A stretch of 50,359 nucleotides of DNA. It comes from an uncultured Clostridium sp. (GTDB taxonomy: Bacteria > Cyanobacteriota > Vampirovibrionia > Gastranaerophilales > Gastranaerophilaceae). Of this stretch, positions 23,092 through 30,826 are shown one piece after another (the first letter of the stretch is position 1; each line of letters opens with the position of its first letter). Position numbers and translations under genes: made by a program. The notes under the pieces are model-generated. The model was not told the DNA's origin. It saw only the letters and a program-made list of their open reading frames with translations, and did no database searches. The stretch covers positions 1 to 50,359 of the forward strand of contig CAUDIU010000002.1 in the NCBI GenBank assembly GCA_958449715.1, given 5' to 3'.

Positions 23092-24150
23092 TTATTCCTC
23101 ATAAAACTTAGCTATTTTTTCGTTTACGCCTGTTTCTACAGCGTGTTTTGCAACTCTTACGGCATTTTTAATTGCATATGCTTTACTTCTACCATGAGAG
23201 ATTACTGTAATCCCCTTAACGCCTAACAATAAAGCGCCACCGAATTCTTCATAATTAATTTTTGTATAAATCCTTTTCATGAAAGGTTTTGCCATTAAGC
23301 CAATAATTTTTCCTAAAATATCAGCTTTAAATTCTTGTTTCAACATTCTAAATAACATTTGAGATGTTCCTTCAGTAACCTTCAATGCTACGTTACCAAC
23401 GAAACCGTCACATACAACAACATCACAAACGCTCAAGAAAATTTCTTTTCCTTCAATGTTTCCAACAAAGTTTAATTTATCTTGTTGAGCTTCTAACAAT
23501 TTATAAGTAGCTTGAGCTAACTCATTACCTTTTCCAGCTTCTTCACCGATATTCAAAACACCAACTCTAGGGTGTTCAATACCTAAAACGTTTTTAGAGA
23601 AAGTTGCACCCATAATAGCAAATTGATACAACATTTCTGGAGAACAATTACTGTTTGCACCACCGTCAATTACAACGATAGGTTTTTTAATAGTAGGTAA
23701 AGTAACAGCAATAGCAGGTCTATCAATACCTGGGATTCTACCTAAACCAAATAAACTTGATGCCATTGCAGCACCTGTAGATCCTGCTGCAACAACAGCA
23801 TCAGAACTTCCCTGAGCTACAGCATCAACAGCTAAAACGATAGATGACTTTTTCTTTTTACGGATAGCTTGTCCAGGAGCTTCACCCATTTCAATTACTT
23901 CAGAAGCATGGGTAATTTTAATATCAAGTTTAGAAGTATCAATTTTTACACGGTATTTAGCTGCTCCGCCTTTACCGTAATCTGTCATAAATCCTTCATG
24001 AGAAATTTTATCGAGTTCTTGCTCGATTCTATCTTGTTTCCCTACTAACTCAATTGCAACTCCATATTCTTTAGCTGCCCATACTGCGCCTGCAACTATT
24101 TCATGTGGAGCATGATCGCCACCCATTGCATCTATTGCTATTCTTGTCAT
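23092..24150 (-). CDS. plsX: Phosphate acyltransferase
   Basis: It makes acyl-phosphate from acyl-ACP for PlsY, the first committed phospholipid step. The 352-residue protein opens with IAIDAMGGDHAP and continues with the family blocks SVDAVAQGSSDAVVAAGSTG-like, INIGEE and CDGFVGN. The ending MGGVKGITVISHG-type block (LLLGVKGITVISHGRS) is complete. A GAGAGGGA-type site precedes the ATG. The gene order yceD-rpmF-plsX-fabH is the classical bacterial arrangement. Confidence 0.95.
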   Translation of the reverse strand: MTRIAIDAMGGDHAPHEIVAGAVWAAKEYGVAIELVGKQDRIEQELDKISHEGFMTDYGKGGAAKYRVKIDTSKLDIKITHASEVIEMGEAPGQAIRKKKKSSIVLAVDAVAQGSSDAVVAAGSTGAAMASSLFGLGRIPGIDRPAIAVTLPTIKKPIVVIDGGANSNCSPEMLYQFAIMGATFSKNVLGIEHPRVGVLNIGEEAGKGNELAQATYKLLEAQQDKLNFVGNIEGKEIFLSVCDVVVCDGFVGNVALKVTEGTSQMLFRMLKQEFKADILGKIIGLMAKPFMKRIYTKINYEEFGGALLLGVKGITVISHGRSKAYAIKNAVRVAKHAVETGVNEKIAKFYEE

Positions 24151-24195
24151 CTTATCCCTCTCAAAGTCTTATATAAAATAACGGTTTTTATTTTT

Positions 24196-24234
24196 TTATA
24201 ACTTGAATGGCTTTAAAAACCATTCAAGTTATAA
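24196..24234 (-). other. Perfect 15-base-pair hairpin between rpmF and plsX
   Basis: TTATAACTTGAATGG (24196-24210) pairs fully with its complement at 24220-24234 across a 9-base loop. On the coding strand it is followed by A-rich sequence, not T, so it is not an intrinsic terminator. It may protect the rpmF mRNA end or block ribosome or RNase passage between the two genes. Confidence 0.7.
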
Positions 24235-24243
24235 TATTATAAT

Positions 24244-24570
24244 CTATTTTTCTTCTAATTCAGCAGATTCTTCTGCAGGAGCTTCTTCTTTTACTTCTTC
24301 AGTTGCTTCTGCTTTAACTTCTTCTACTTTTTCAGCTTTTTTAGTTGATTTTTTAGCAGGTTTCTTTTCTTCTTTAACTGCTTCTTCTTCAACTCTGTCT
24401 TTTAAGCTTACAGGTTTTCCTTTGTAAGTTCCGCAAGCTGTGCATACTGTGTGTGTTAATACTGTTTCTCCGCAATTAGGGCATTTAGTAGTTTCTGGTT
24501 TTGTTGCTTTCCAGTTGCTTCTTCTGTGTCCTTGTGCTGAGTGTCCTGTTCTTTTCTTAGGTACTGCCAT
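24244..24570 (-). CDS. rpmF: Ribosomal protein L32 with a long acidic/Lys-rich C-terminal tail
   Basis: The first 58 residues are a normal L32. MAVPKKRTGHSAQGHRRSNW is its start, and a zinc ribbon has Cys30, Cys33, Cys43 and Cys46. The chain then runs on for about 50 residues of Glu, Lys, Ala and Val (for example KKPAKKSTKKAEKVEEV), making 108 residues against a usual length of about 57-60. The tail is low-complexity and probably disordered. It lies in its usual place after yceD. A strong hairpin follows it. Confidence 0.95.
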   Translation of the reverse strand: MAVPKKRTGHSAQGHRRSNWKATKPETTKCPNCGETVLTHTVCTACGTYKGKPVSLKDRVEEEAVKEEKKPAKKSTKKAEKVEEVKAEATEEVKEEAPAEESAELEEK

Positions 24571-24611
24571 TTTTCTTTTTCCTTTTTATTTTCTTATACT
24601 ACTTATATTTC

Positions 24612-25100
24612 TTATTTTCCTTCGATTTTGATATTTTTAAAAACATCTAATCTCGGATCGGATAAATTTTCTTCTTTTAAAAATTTATCCCCATTACAAT
24701 TTATACCACAAACTTTCTTATTTGGTAAATTTAATATTACAGATTGATACAATAAGTCATAAATATCAATTTCATCTGCGCCATCAAGATCTGTTACAAA
24801 CTGTCCATCTTTCAACTCGAATTCCTGCCCGTAATCCTCTATGAGCTTGTCTTTTGCAAACATTTCATCAATTAAAAAATCGAGTTCATAATCAAATTCT
24901 TTCAAACATAAATCACATTCAAGTTTAACAATTCCTTTAACATTTCCTGTGACTTCGATAAATTCTCCTAAAGATTTTATTTCTAAATCAGAACTTATTG
25001 GAGTAACGCAATGTAACCCTTCAATTTTGTCTTCAAAATGAAATTCAAGAGTTTTACTAGAGCTATTCTCAAGTTCTTCTATAGAAATTTTGTAATCCAT
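24612..25100 (-). CDS. yceD: YceD family protein (DUF177)
   Basis: The 162-residue acidic protein has the family pattern: a CDLCL segment (about residues 80-85), then DEMF, a long acidic region, a EIDIYDLLYQSVILNLP block and a closing Cys pair (VCGINCNGD). YceD proteins are linked to 23S rRNA accumulation and almost always precede rpmF, as here. AGGATAAAATATCAA leads to the ATG. It is 8 bases downstream of the preceding small gene. Confidence 0.85.
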   Translation of the reverse strand: MDYKISIEELENSSSKTLEFHFEDKIEGLHCVTPISSDLEIKSLGEFIEVTGNVKGIVKLECDLCLKEFDYELDFLIDEMFAKDKLIEDYGQEFELKDGQFVTDLDGADEIDIYDLLYQSVILNLPNKKVCGINCNGDKFLKEENLSDPRLDVFKNIKIEGK

Positions 25101-25108
25101 TTGATATT

Positions 25109-25360
25109 TTATCCTACGTATTGTTCTTCTTGTATTGCTAAAGCTGCTACTTGATTAGAGATAAAGCAAACTTTTTTCAAAGGTCCTAATGTATCTTTTT
25201 CAATTAAAGTTGCAGCAGGACTTTTTATTGCTTGTTGTAATTCAGCATAAAGTTCTTCAGGTTTTTCAACATATAAAACTAAAGGTGCTGTAGAACCTTT
25301 TAAAAATACTAAAACTGAAATTCTTTTTTTTATATTTTGAGCATTAAATTGTTGTGCCAT
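25109..25360 (-). CDS. Small protein of unknown function leading the yceD-rpmF-plsX-fabH operon
   Basis: The 83-residue soluble protein reads as a small alpha/beta unit: strands ISVLVFLKG, LVLYVEK and VCFISNQVAALAI around a helix ELYAELQQAIK. AAAGGAG lies 8 bases before the ATG. It is the first gene after a strong promoter. The family is not recognised. Being upstream of ribosome and lipid genes, it may be a housekeeping factor, but that is inferred from position alone. Confidence 0.75.
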   Translation of the reverse strand: MAQQFNAQNIKKRISVLVFLKGSTAPLVLYVEKPEELYAELQQAIKSPAATLIEKDTLGPLKKVCFISNQVAALAIQEEQYVG

Positions 25361-25397
25361 TTCACACTCCTTTTACTTACTTTAACAAGTATATTAA

Positions 25398-25427
25398 ATT
25401 ATAAAATAAAAGCAAATACATTGTCAA
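25398..25427 (-). promoter_or_regulatory. Strong promoter of the yceD-rpmF-plsX-fabH operon
   Basis: On the minus strand: perfect TTGACA (25427-25422), 18 bases, and perfect TATAAT (25403-25398). The leader is about 35 bases with AAAGGAG. Confidence 0.8.
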
Positions 25428-25445
25428 TTTTATAACATATATTAT

Positions 25446-25478
25446 GAAAAAAGACAGGATTATAAAAAATCCTGCCTT
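25446..25478 (-). terminator. Intrinsic terminator of tpiA
   Basis: An eleven-pair stem (25451-25461 with 25468-25478, one G-U) followed on the minus strand by six T. Confidence 0.85.
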
Positions 25479-25502
25479 TCTCTAATTTTTTAATTATCAA
25501 AA

Positions 25503-26297
25503 CTATTTCATTAATTTCATAGTTTTTTCAATAATTTCGTTTAAGCTGTCAGCTTTTAATGAAGCTCCACCAATTAAAGCGCCATCAATATCTGATTTAG
25601 ACATTTGTTCTTCAATTGTAGAAGGTTTAACAGAACCACCGTAAAGAATTCTGATAGAATCAGCAGCAGAAGCACCTGCAACTTCTTTTACAACATTTCT
25701 GATCATAGCGATTACTCTGTTAGCTTCATCAGCATCACAAGTTTTACCAGTTCCGATAGCCCAAATTGGTTCGTATGCAATAACTGATTTTGCAACATCT
25801 TCTGAAGAAATACCTTCTAATGCTGCTTTGATTTGAGATGCGATATGAGAATCAGTAACACCTGCTTCTCTTTGTTCTAATGTTTCACCGCAGCAGATAA
25901 TAGGAATTAATCCGCCAGCTAAAATAGCTTTTGCTTTTTTGTTAATCATTTCATCAGTTTCTGAGAAATATTGTCTTCTTTCAGAGTGACCGATAATTAC
26001 ATAATCACAACCTGCATCTTTCAACATTTCAACAGAAATTTCACCAGTATAAGCACCTGATTTTTCCCAGTGGCAGTTTTGACCAGCGATAGAAATTTTG
26101 TTACCGCCGCATCCGCAATCACATCTTACAGCTTCTACTGCTGCAATTGATGTAAATACAGGAGCAATTACTACTGTAGGTAATTCTTGTGCTGTAAAAT
26201 CTTTTACGAAATTTTTAATACCTTCAAAAACTTCTTTAGCTTCTGAACGGCATAAATTCATTTTCCAGTTTCCTGCAATAATAGGTTTTCTAGACAT
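25503..26297 (-). CDS. tpiA: Triosephosphate isomerase
   Basis: This glycolytic enzyme interconverts dihydroxyacetone phosphate and glyceraldehyde 3-phosphate. The 264-residue protein has GNWKMN with Lys12, the catalytic His in IIGHSERR, the catalytic Glu in AYEPIWAIGTGKT and the phosphate loop LYGGSVKP. Unusual is a Cys-rich insertion at 59-63 (RCDCGCGGNK) just before the strand AGQNCHW. The ATG has AAGGAGAG upstream and a promoter at 26335-26362 that overlaps the divergent riboflavin synthase promoter region. Confidence 0.97.
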   Translation of the reverse strand: MSRKPIIAGNWKMNLCRSEAKEVFEGIKNFVKDFTAQELPTVVIAPVFTSIAAVEAVRCDCGCGGNKISIAGQNCHWEKSGAYTGEISVEMLKDAGCDYVIIGHSERRQYFSETDEMINKKAKAILAGGLIPIICCGETLEQREAGVTDSHIASQIKAALEGISSEDVAKSVIAYEPIWAIGTGKTCDADEANRVIAMIRNVVKEVAGASAADSIRILYGGSVKPSTIEEQMSKSDIDGALIGGASLKADSLNEIIEKTMKLMK

Positions 26298-26334
26298 AAT
26301 ATTCTCTCCTTTTTTAAAACATTTAACATGTTCA

Positions 26335-26362
26335 ATTATATGAGGAAAATATTTTATTGCAA
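26335..26362 (-). promoter_or_regulatory. Promoter of tpiA
   Basis: On the minus strand: TTGCAA (26362-26357), 16 bases, TATAAT (26340-26335). The leader contains the palindrome AACATGTT and then AAGGAGAG. Confidence 0.6.
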
Positions 26363-26370
26363 TTTTTTCA

Positions 26371-26385
26371 TGCTAAAATAAATTT
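26371..26385 (+). promoter_or_regulatory. Extended -10 promoter giving a leaderless start for riboflavin synthase
   Basis: TG-C-TAAAAT (TAAAAT at 26374-26379), six bases, ATG at 26386. There is no ribosome binding site, and no FMN riboswitch would fit in the 88 bases between the divergent genes. Confidence 0.6.
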
Positions 26386-26979
26386 ATGTTTACAGGGATT
26401 GTAGAAGAAACAGGATTTATAAAAAGTTTTGACGGACACAAGCTTATCGTTGAATGCTCAAAGGTTCTAGAAAATACTCAAATTGGTGACAGCATAGCGA
26501 TTGACGGTTGCTGTCAAACAGTTGTTGCAATGAGTGCGAATTCTTTCAGTGCTGATGTAAGTTCTGAAACTTTGAAAATTACAAAAGGTTTTAAAACAGG
26601 TGAATGTGTAAATCTAGAAAGAGCACTACTCCCACAAACCAGAATGGGCGGTCATATTGTACAAGGACACATTGACGGAACAGGGAAATACTTAGGTGAT
26701 ATGACCTTTGAAGTGCCGAAAGAATTAGATAAATACATTGTCTACAAAGGCTCAATTACCGTAAACGGTGTCAGCTTAACCGTCTCTAAAAACCAAAATA
26801 ATACGTTCAGTGTCGCAATTATCCCGCATACATTAGAAAATACTAACCTGAAATATTTAAAAATCGGAGATTTGGTGAATATTGAAACTGATATTTTAGG
26901 CAGGTATGTTGAAAAATTTTTATCAACGAAAAATAATAATATTACAGAAGATTTTTTGAAAGAAAACGGGTTTATGTAA
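26386..26979 (+). CDS. ribE: Riboflavin synthase, alpha chain
   Basis: This lumazine dismutase makes riboflavin from two molecules of 6,7-dimethyl-8-ribityllumazine. The 197-residue protein has the family start MFTGIVEETG and two barrel repeats with matching motifs. First repeat: GDSIAIDGCCQTV and FSADVSSETL. Second repeat: GSITVNGVSLTV and FSVAIIPHTLENT. The linking block RMGGHIVQGHIDG is also present. The gene lies 1 base before ribBA; the two are certainly co-transcribed. The lumazine synthase and RibD genes are not in the window. Confidence 0.96.
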   Translation: MFTGIVEETGFIKSFDGHKLIVECSKVLENTQIGDSIAIDGCCQTVVAMSANSFSADVSSETLKITKGFKTGECVNLERALLPQTRMGGHIVQGHIDGTGKYLGDMTFEVPKELDKYIVYKGSITVNGVSLTVSKNQNNTFSVAIIPHTLENTNLKYLKIGDLVNIETDILGRYVEKFLSTKNNNITEDFLKENGFM

Positions 26980-26980
26980 A

Positions 26981-28189
26981 ATGGAAAATTTTAAATTTGA
27001 TAGCATAGAAGATGCTTTAGAAGATTTTAAAAACGGGAAAATGATTATCGTAGCAGACGATGAAGATAGAGAAAACGAAGGGGACTTAATTTGCTCAGGA
27101 CAAATGGTCACTCCTGAAATTATAAAATTCATGGCTGAAAATGCAAAAGGACTTATCTGCCTTGCAGTTTCAAGTGAAATTGCAGAAAAAATGCAGCTTC
27201 ACCAAATGGTAGAACAAAATACAGAAAGTATGAGAACAGCTTTTACAGTAAGCATTGACGCTAATGAAAAATACGGCGTAACAACTGGAATTTCAGCATT
27301 CGATAGAGCAAAAACAATAGAAGTATGTCTTGCACCTGATGCTCAACCATCTGATTTGAGACGTCCGGGGCACTTATTCCCTTGTGTTGCAAGAAAAGGC
27401 GGAGTTCTGACTCGTACAGGTCATACTGAAGCTGTTGTTGATTTAGCAAAATTATGCGGACATATCCCTGCAGGTCCTATGTGCGAAATTATGGGCAAAG
27501 ACGGACATATGGCAAAACGTGATGAATTATATGAATTTGCTCAAAAACATGGAATTAAGTTCATTTCTGTTGCCGAATTAATCGCATACCGTTTAAAATC
27601 AGAAAAAATTGTAACTCGCGAAGCTGAAGCTCATCTTCCAACACAATTTGGAGAATTCGAAATTTACGGATACGTAAATCACATGACAGGTCAAGAAAGT
27701 GTTGCATTAGTAAAAGATGACGGCTCTGACAAAATTCCTCTAATAAGAGTGCACAGCGAATGTCTGACAGGTGATATTTTCCATAGCTTAAAATGTGATT
27801 GCAACTACCAATTACACAGCGCACTTGAAATGATTAACGAATATGGCAAAGGTGCTCTTGTTTACATGAAAGGTCATGAAGGCAGAGGAATAGGTATAAT
27901 TAACAAAATTAAAGCCTACCATCTTCAAGAAGAAGGTCAAGATACAGTAGAAGCAAATGTGTCTTTAGGTTTCAAACCTGATTTAAGAGATTACGGCATG
28001 GGTGCACAAATAATTAGAGATTTAGGTTTTAACAATTTCAACTTAATTACTAATAATCCTAAAAAAATCGTCGGTTTGAATGGTTACGGATTAACTGTAC
28101 ATGATATAGTAAAAATACCGCCGTTTATAAATAAATACAATAAACGGTACATGGAAACTAAAAAAGATAAAATGCATCATATGATTTAA
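26981..28189 (+). CDS. ribBA: Bifunctional DHBP synthase / GTP cyclohydrolase II
   Basis: The 402-residue protein makes both riboflavin precursors. The N-terminal half (about 1-205) is 3,4-dihydroxy-2-butanone 4-phosphate synthase, with DDEDRENEGDL, RPGHLFPC and TGHTEA motifs. The C-terminal half is GTP cyclohydrolase II, with RVHSECLTGD and FHSLKCDCNYQL carrying the three zinc Cys, then GHEGRGIG and YGMGAQI motifs. Both active sites look intact. It directly follows ribE with a one-base gap, suggesting translational coupling. No terminator is clear before the next gene. Confidence 0.97.
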   Translation: MENFKFDSIEDALEDFKNGKMIIVADDEDRENEGDLICSGQMVTPEIIKFMAENAKGLICLAVSSEIAEKMQLHQMVEQNTESMRTAFTVSIDANEKYGVTTGISAFDRAKTIEVCLAPDAQPSDLRRPGHLFPCVARKGGVLTRTGHTEAVVDLAKLCGHIPAGPMCEIMGKDGHMAKRDELYEFAQKHGIKFISVAELIAYRLKSEKIVTREAEAHLPTQFGEFEIYGYVNHMTGQESVALVKDDGSDKIPLIRVHSECLTGDIFHSLKCDCNYQLHSALEMINEYGKGALVYMKGHEGRGIGIINKIKAYHLQEEGQDTVEANVSLGFKPDLRDYGMGAQIIRDLGFNNFNLITNNPKKIVGLNGYGLTVHDIVKIPPFINKYNKRYMETKKDKMHHMI

Positions 28190-28235
28190 TCATCATAATT
28201 TGTAACAGGAAATAGAGTAACAAGGAATTAAGAAA

Positions 28236-29231
28236 ATGACTGACGAAAACAACAACTTTGAAGCCCGATTATTAACCTCAAATGATTACAAAGCTTTTGC
28301 TACTGTATACAATGATTTTAGAGATCGTGCAGTTACAGAATACAATTTTGAACTTGAACCATTAGATTTTGAGGGCTTTACAGATGCTGTTGAAAAGAAT
28401 TTAATCGACTGCCTTGTTCTATATGATAATACAATTCCTGTAGCATTTTTGGTATACACAACCGCGATATCCGAAGCAATTGAGCTGAATATAATCCATT
28501 CATTCAAAATGGAAAATATGGTAGAACGCGCAATGTATTTGATAAAAAAATTCTTAGAACTAACAAAAGCTGAAAGATTAGACAAAATCGTATGCTACCC
28601 TATGTTAGGTTCGCAAAAGAATTTAATCGGAGATATTGCAAGATATGGATTTAAATTCGTAGGAATTGCAGTTTTAAGATTTATGATGGCAGGTACAAAT
28701 TCTAGAGAAATACTAAAAACTACTCAACTTTCTCAACTTGACAATGAATACAGACTTGTAGACTGGCAGGATAAATATTTTGAAGATGCAGTAGAAGTTG
28801 TTCAAGAAGGCTTTGAAACATCTGCAGACGCACTATTTGATCCAAGATTTAAAACAATCGAAGGAACACGTGATATAATTTCTAAAATCGTAAAAAATAT
28901 ATATGCGGAATTTTTACCTGAAGCAACAACTGTTATGTTATATAACAATATTCCAGTAGGCTTCTGTTTTATGAACCTTACAGGCGGTAGAATCGCTAAT
29001 ATCCCTATTGTTTCAATAAGAAAAGAACATCAAGGTAAAGGATTATCAAAACATATGTTGAAAAAATCCGTAGAAAAACTTATTGAAATGGCTGATAATG
29101 GAATAAAACCAATTACAGAAGTAAATACAACTACTGAAACTAATAATTTCCAAGCCTTAAAGATGTATAGACATCTTGGATTTAAAGAAGATTATAACTA
29201 TCCGCAATCATATTTGCCAACTAAAGATTAA
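28236..29231 (+). CDS. GNAT-family acetyltransferase-like protein
   Basis: The 331-residue protein is about twice the length of one GNAT domain. The C-terminal half (about 170-331) has the acetyl-CoA-binding pattern IVSIRKEHQGKGLSKHML and the closing EVNTTTETNNFQALKMYRHLGF. The N-terminal half has a similar alpha/beta layout but a degraded cofactor motif, suggesting a tandem GNAT with one active domain. Substrate unknown. AAGGA precedes the ATG. It lies 46 bases after ribBA and may share its transcript. Confidence 0.82.
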   Translation: MTDENNNFEARLLTSNDYKAFATVYNDFRDRAVTEYNFELEPLDFEGFTDAVEKNLIDCLVLYDNTIPVAFLVYTTAISEAIELNIIHSFKMENMVERAMYLIKKFLELTKAERLDKIVCYPMLGSQKNLIGDIARYGFKFVGIAVLRFMMAGTNSREILKTTQLSQLDNEYRLVDWQDKYFEDAVEVVQEGFETSADALFDPRFKTIEGTRDIISKIVKNIYAEFLPEATTVMLYNNIPVGFCFMNLTGGRIANIPIVSIRKEHQGKGLSKHMLKKSVEKLIEMADNGIKPITEVNTTTETNNFQALKMYRHLGFKEDYNYPQSYLPTKD

Positions 29232-29236
29232 TTCAC

Positions 29237-29264
29237 TGGACAAATTAGGAAAAATCATTATAAT
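29237..29264 (+). promoter_or_regulatory. Promoter with short -10 to start distance for the gene at 29272
   Basis: TGGACA (29237-29242), 16 bases, TATAAT (29259-29264), seven bases, ATG at 29272. There is no ribosome binding site in between, so a leaderless mRNA is predicted. Confidence 0.6.
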
Positions 29265-29271
29265 TTAATCT

Positions 29272-30387
29272 ATGGCAGATTTGAACTTAGGGCATTTAAT
29301 TTCAAAATTCGTAAATTATCAGGCACTTAATGCTCAACAGAAAGCTGCTGCAAATAAGCCTGTCCAAACATCTTTTACACCGGCTCCTCAGCAAGCACCT
29401 GCTGGAAGCGCAAATAATTCTATTGCATCACCTCAATTTGCTAATATGGCAGGAGGCGATCAATCAGCTTATGTAAAAGATATGATGAATTTGCCTAAAA
29501 ATATGAACGAATTATTATATATTCTGCAAAGGAATATAACCCTTGCCCAATTTAATCAGCGTTTTGCAAACCAAATCAATATGCAAAGAAATGCCCTATC
29601 CCAAACCCAAGCTCAAATATTAGCACAATTGCAAGGTTTATCTCTAACAGAAGCTCAAAATATTTTACTTATGGGTAACAAAGCTGTATTATCTCAACTT
29701 CAAAGCTCTTTGAGAAATCTCCCGATTTCCTCAACAGGACTGATAAATCTTTCAGAAATTGCAGCAATGATTCAGGCTAATGGCAAAGATGCTATTGCGA
29801 AATTGATTACAACAATGGCAAATTCTGCGAAACTAGGCATAACTGACTTATCACAGCTAAAAGATACTGCAAAAATAATCAATGCAAGTATTGCAGCTGC
29901 ATCTCAAAATGATTCCGCTCAAACAATGAAACTTCTAATGCTTCTGTATCTTCCATGGCTTCCACTGCAAGAAGGTGTAGGGTTTGACTTAGATATTGAA
30001 GCAGGTTCAGAACAAGATGGAAGCGATAGTATTTTAATTATTACAATTACAACTCTCAATTATGGAAATGTAATTGCAACATTAATCCTAGAAAGTGCAA
30101 ACTCTGTTCATGTAAATATTGAATGTGTCAAAGAATTCCCTAAAGAAGAATTATTACTAAGAATTGAAGGGGACGAAAAACATTATTCAATGGAATCTGT
30201 AGTATCTTTTGAAACAAGTACTCAAACAACCGTTAATGAACAACAAGAAAAACCTCAAGCAAAAATCAATATGAGTAATACTAATGAAATAAATCCATAC
30301 TTACTTTTAATGTCACATACAATTATAAGACATGTTATAGAAATTGACAAAAACACATCTAAAGGAGTATTATCACATATAGATTAG
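29272..30387 (+). CDS. Unknown protein with a Gln/Ala/Pro-rich N-terminus
   Basis: The 371-residue protein has three parts. A low-complexity N-terminal region (about 20-65) is rich in Ala, Gln and Pro. A helical middle (70-230) is rich in Gln, Leu and Asn (ITLAQFNQRFANQIN, MRNALSQTQAQILAQL). A compact beta-rich domain follows (235-310; PWLPLQEGVGFDLDIEAGS then ILIITITTLNYGNVIATLIL). The last part is loosely reminiscent of the FliK-type C-terminal domain, including the LxYGxV segment, but motility genes are absent and I do not assign it. No signal peptide. Confidence 0.6.
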   Translation: MADLNLGHLISKFVNYQALNAQQKAAANKPVQTSFTPAPQQAPAGSANNSIASPQFANMAGGDQSAYVKDMMNLPKNMNELLYILQRNITLAQFNQRFANQINMQRNALSQTQAQILAQLQGLSLTEAQNILLMGNKAVLSQLQSSLRNLPISSTGLINLSEIAAMIQANGKDAIAKLITTMANSAKLGITDLSQLKDTAKIINASIAAASQNDSAQTMKLLMLLYLPWLPLQEGVGFDLDIEAGSEQDGSDSILIITITTLNYGNVIATLILESANSVHVNIECVKEFPKEELLLRIEGDEKHYSMESVVSFETSTQTTVNEQQEKPQAKINMSNTNEINPYLLLMSHTIIRHVIEIDKNTSKGVLSHID

Positions 30388-30412
30388 TTGTATAGATAAA
30401 TAAGGGGAAAAA

Positions 30413-30790
30413 ATGAAATTTTTACACGCAATGATTAGAGTAAAAAACATTGATGAATCAATGAAATTTTACACTGAACTTTTGGATTTAAACAGAACAG
30501 GTGAAGTTAAATTAGATGATTGTGTACTATATTATCTAAGCGATGAAGATGGTCAAACACAAATTGAAATAACCTATAATAACGAAACACCTAAAAATGG
30601 ATATGAAAACGGAAATGCATTCGGGCACTTTGCTTTTGAAGCGAAATCAATGGAAGAATTTACCGCAAAAATGGAAAAATTCGGTTATAAATACTTATAT
30701 GAACCATTTTTCATGCCTGAAGTAAATATGTATGTTGCATTCTTGAAAGATCCAGATGGTAATGAAATAGAAATTATGGCTAAGAAATAA
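30413..30790 (+). CDS. gloA: Glyoxalase I / VOC-fold metalloenzyme
   Basis: The 125-residue protein is one vicinal-oxygen-chelate unit, the length of bacterial glyoxalase I. It starts FLHAMIRVKNIDESMKFYTE with the first metal His. The QIEITYN segment has the first Glu, FGHFAFEA has the second His, and DPDGNEIEIM has the closing Glu. These four match the glyoxalase I metal site. The reaction would be methylglyoxal detoxification through a thiol adduct. Other VOC enzymes share the fold, so the symbol is likely but not certain. AAGGGGA precedes the ATG, 25 bases after the previous gene. Confidence 0.85.
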   Translation: MKFLHAMIRVKNIDESMKFYTELLDLNRTGEVKLDDCVLYYLSDEDGQTQIEITYNNETPKNGYENGNAFGHFAFEAKSMEEFTAKMEKFGYKYLYEPFFMPEVNMYVAFLKDPDGNEIEIMAKK

Positions 30791-30826
30791 AAAAAGAGGG
30801 GAGTAAAATTACTCCTCTTTTTTTTA
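30788..30826. terminator. Bidirectional intrinsic terminator
   Basis: AAAAAGAGGGGAGTAA pairs with TTACTCCTCTTTTT (some G-U pairs) across a 3-base loop. It separates the convergent glyoxalase and TPR genes. Confidence 0.88.

Noticed and set aside
26298..26385. FMN riboswitch before the riboflavin genes
   Set aside because: Only 88 bases separate tpiA and ribE, they hold both promoters, and the ribE -10 is six bases from its ATG. There is no room for the aptamer.
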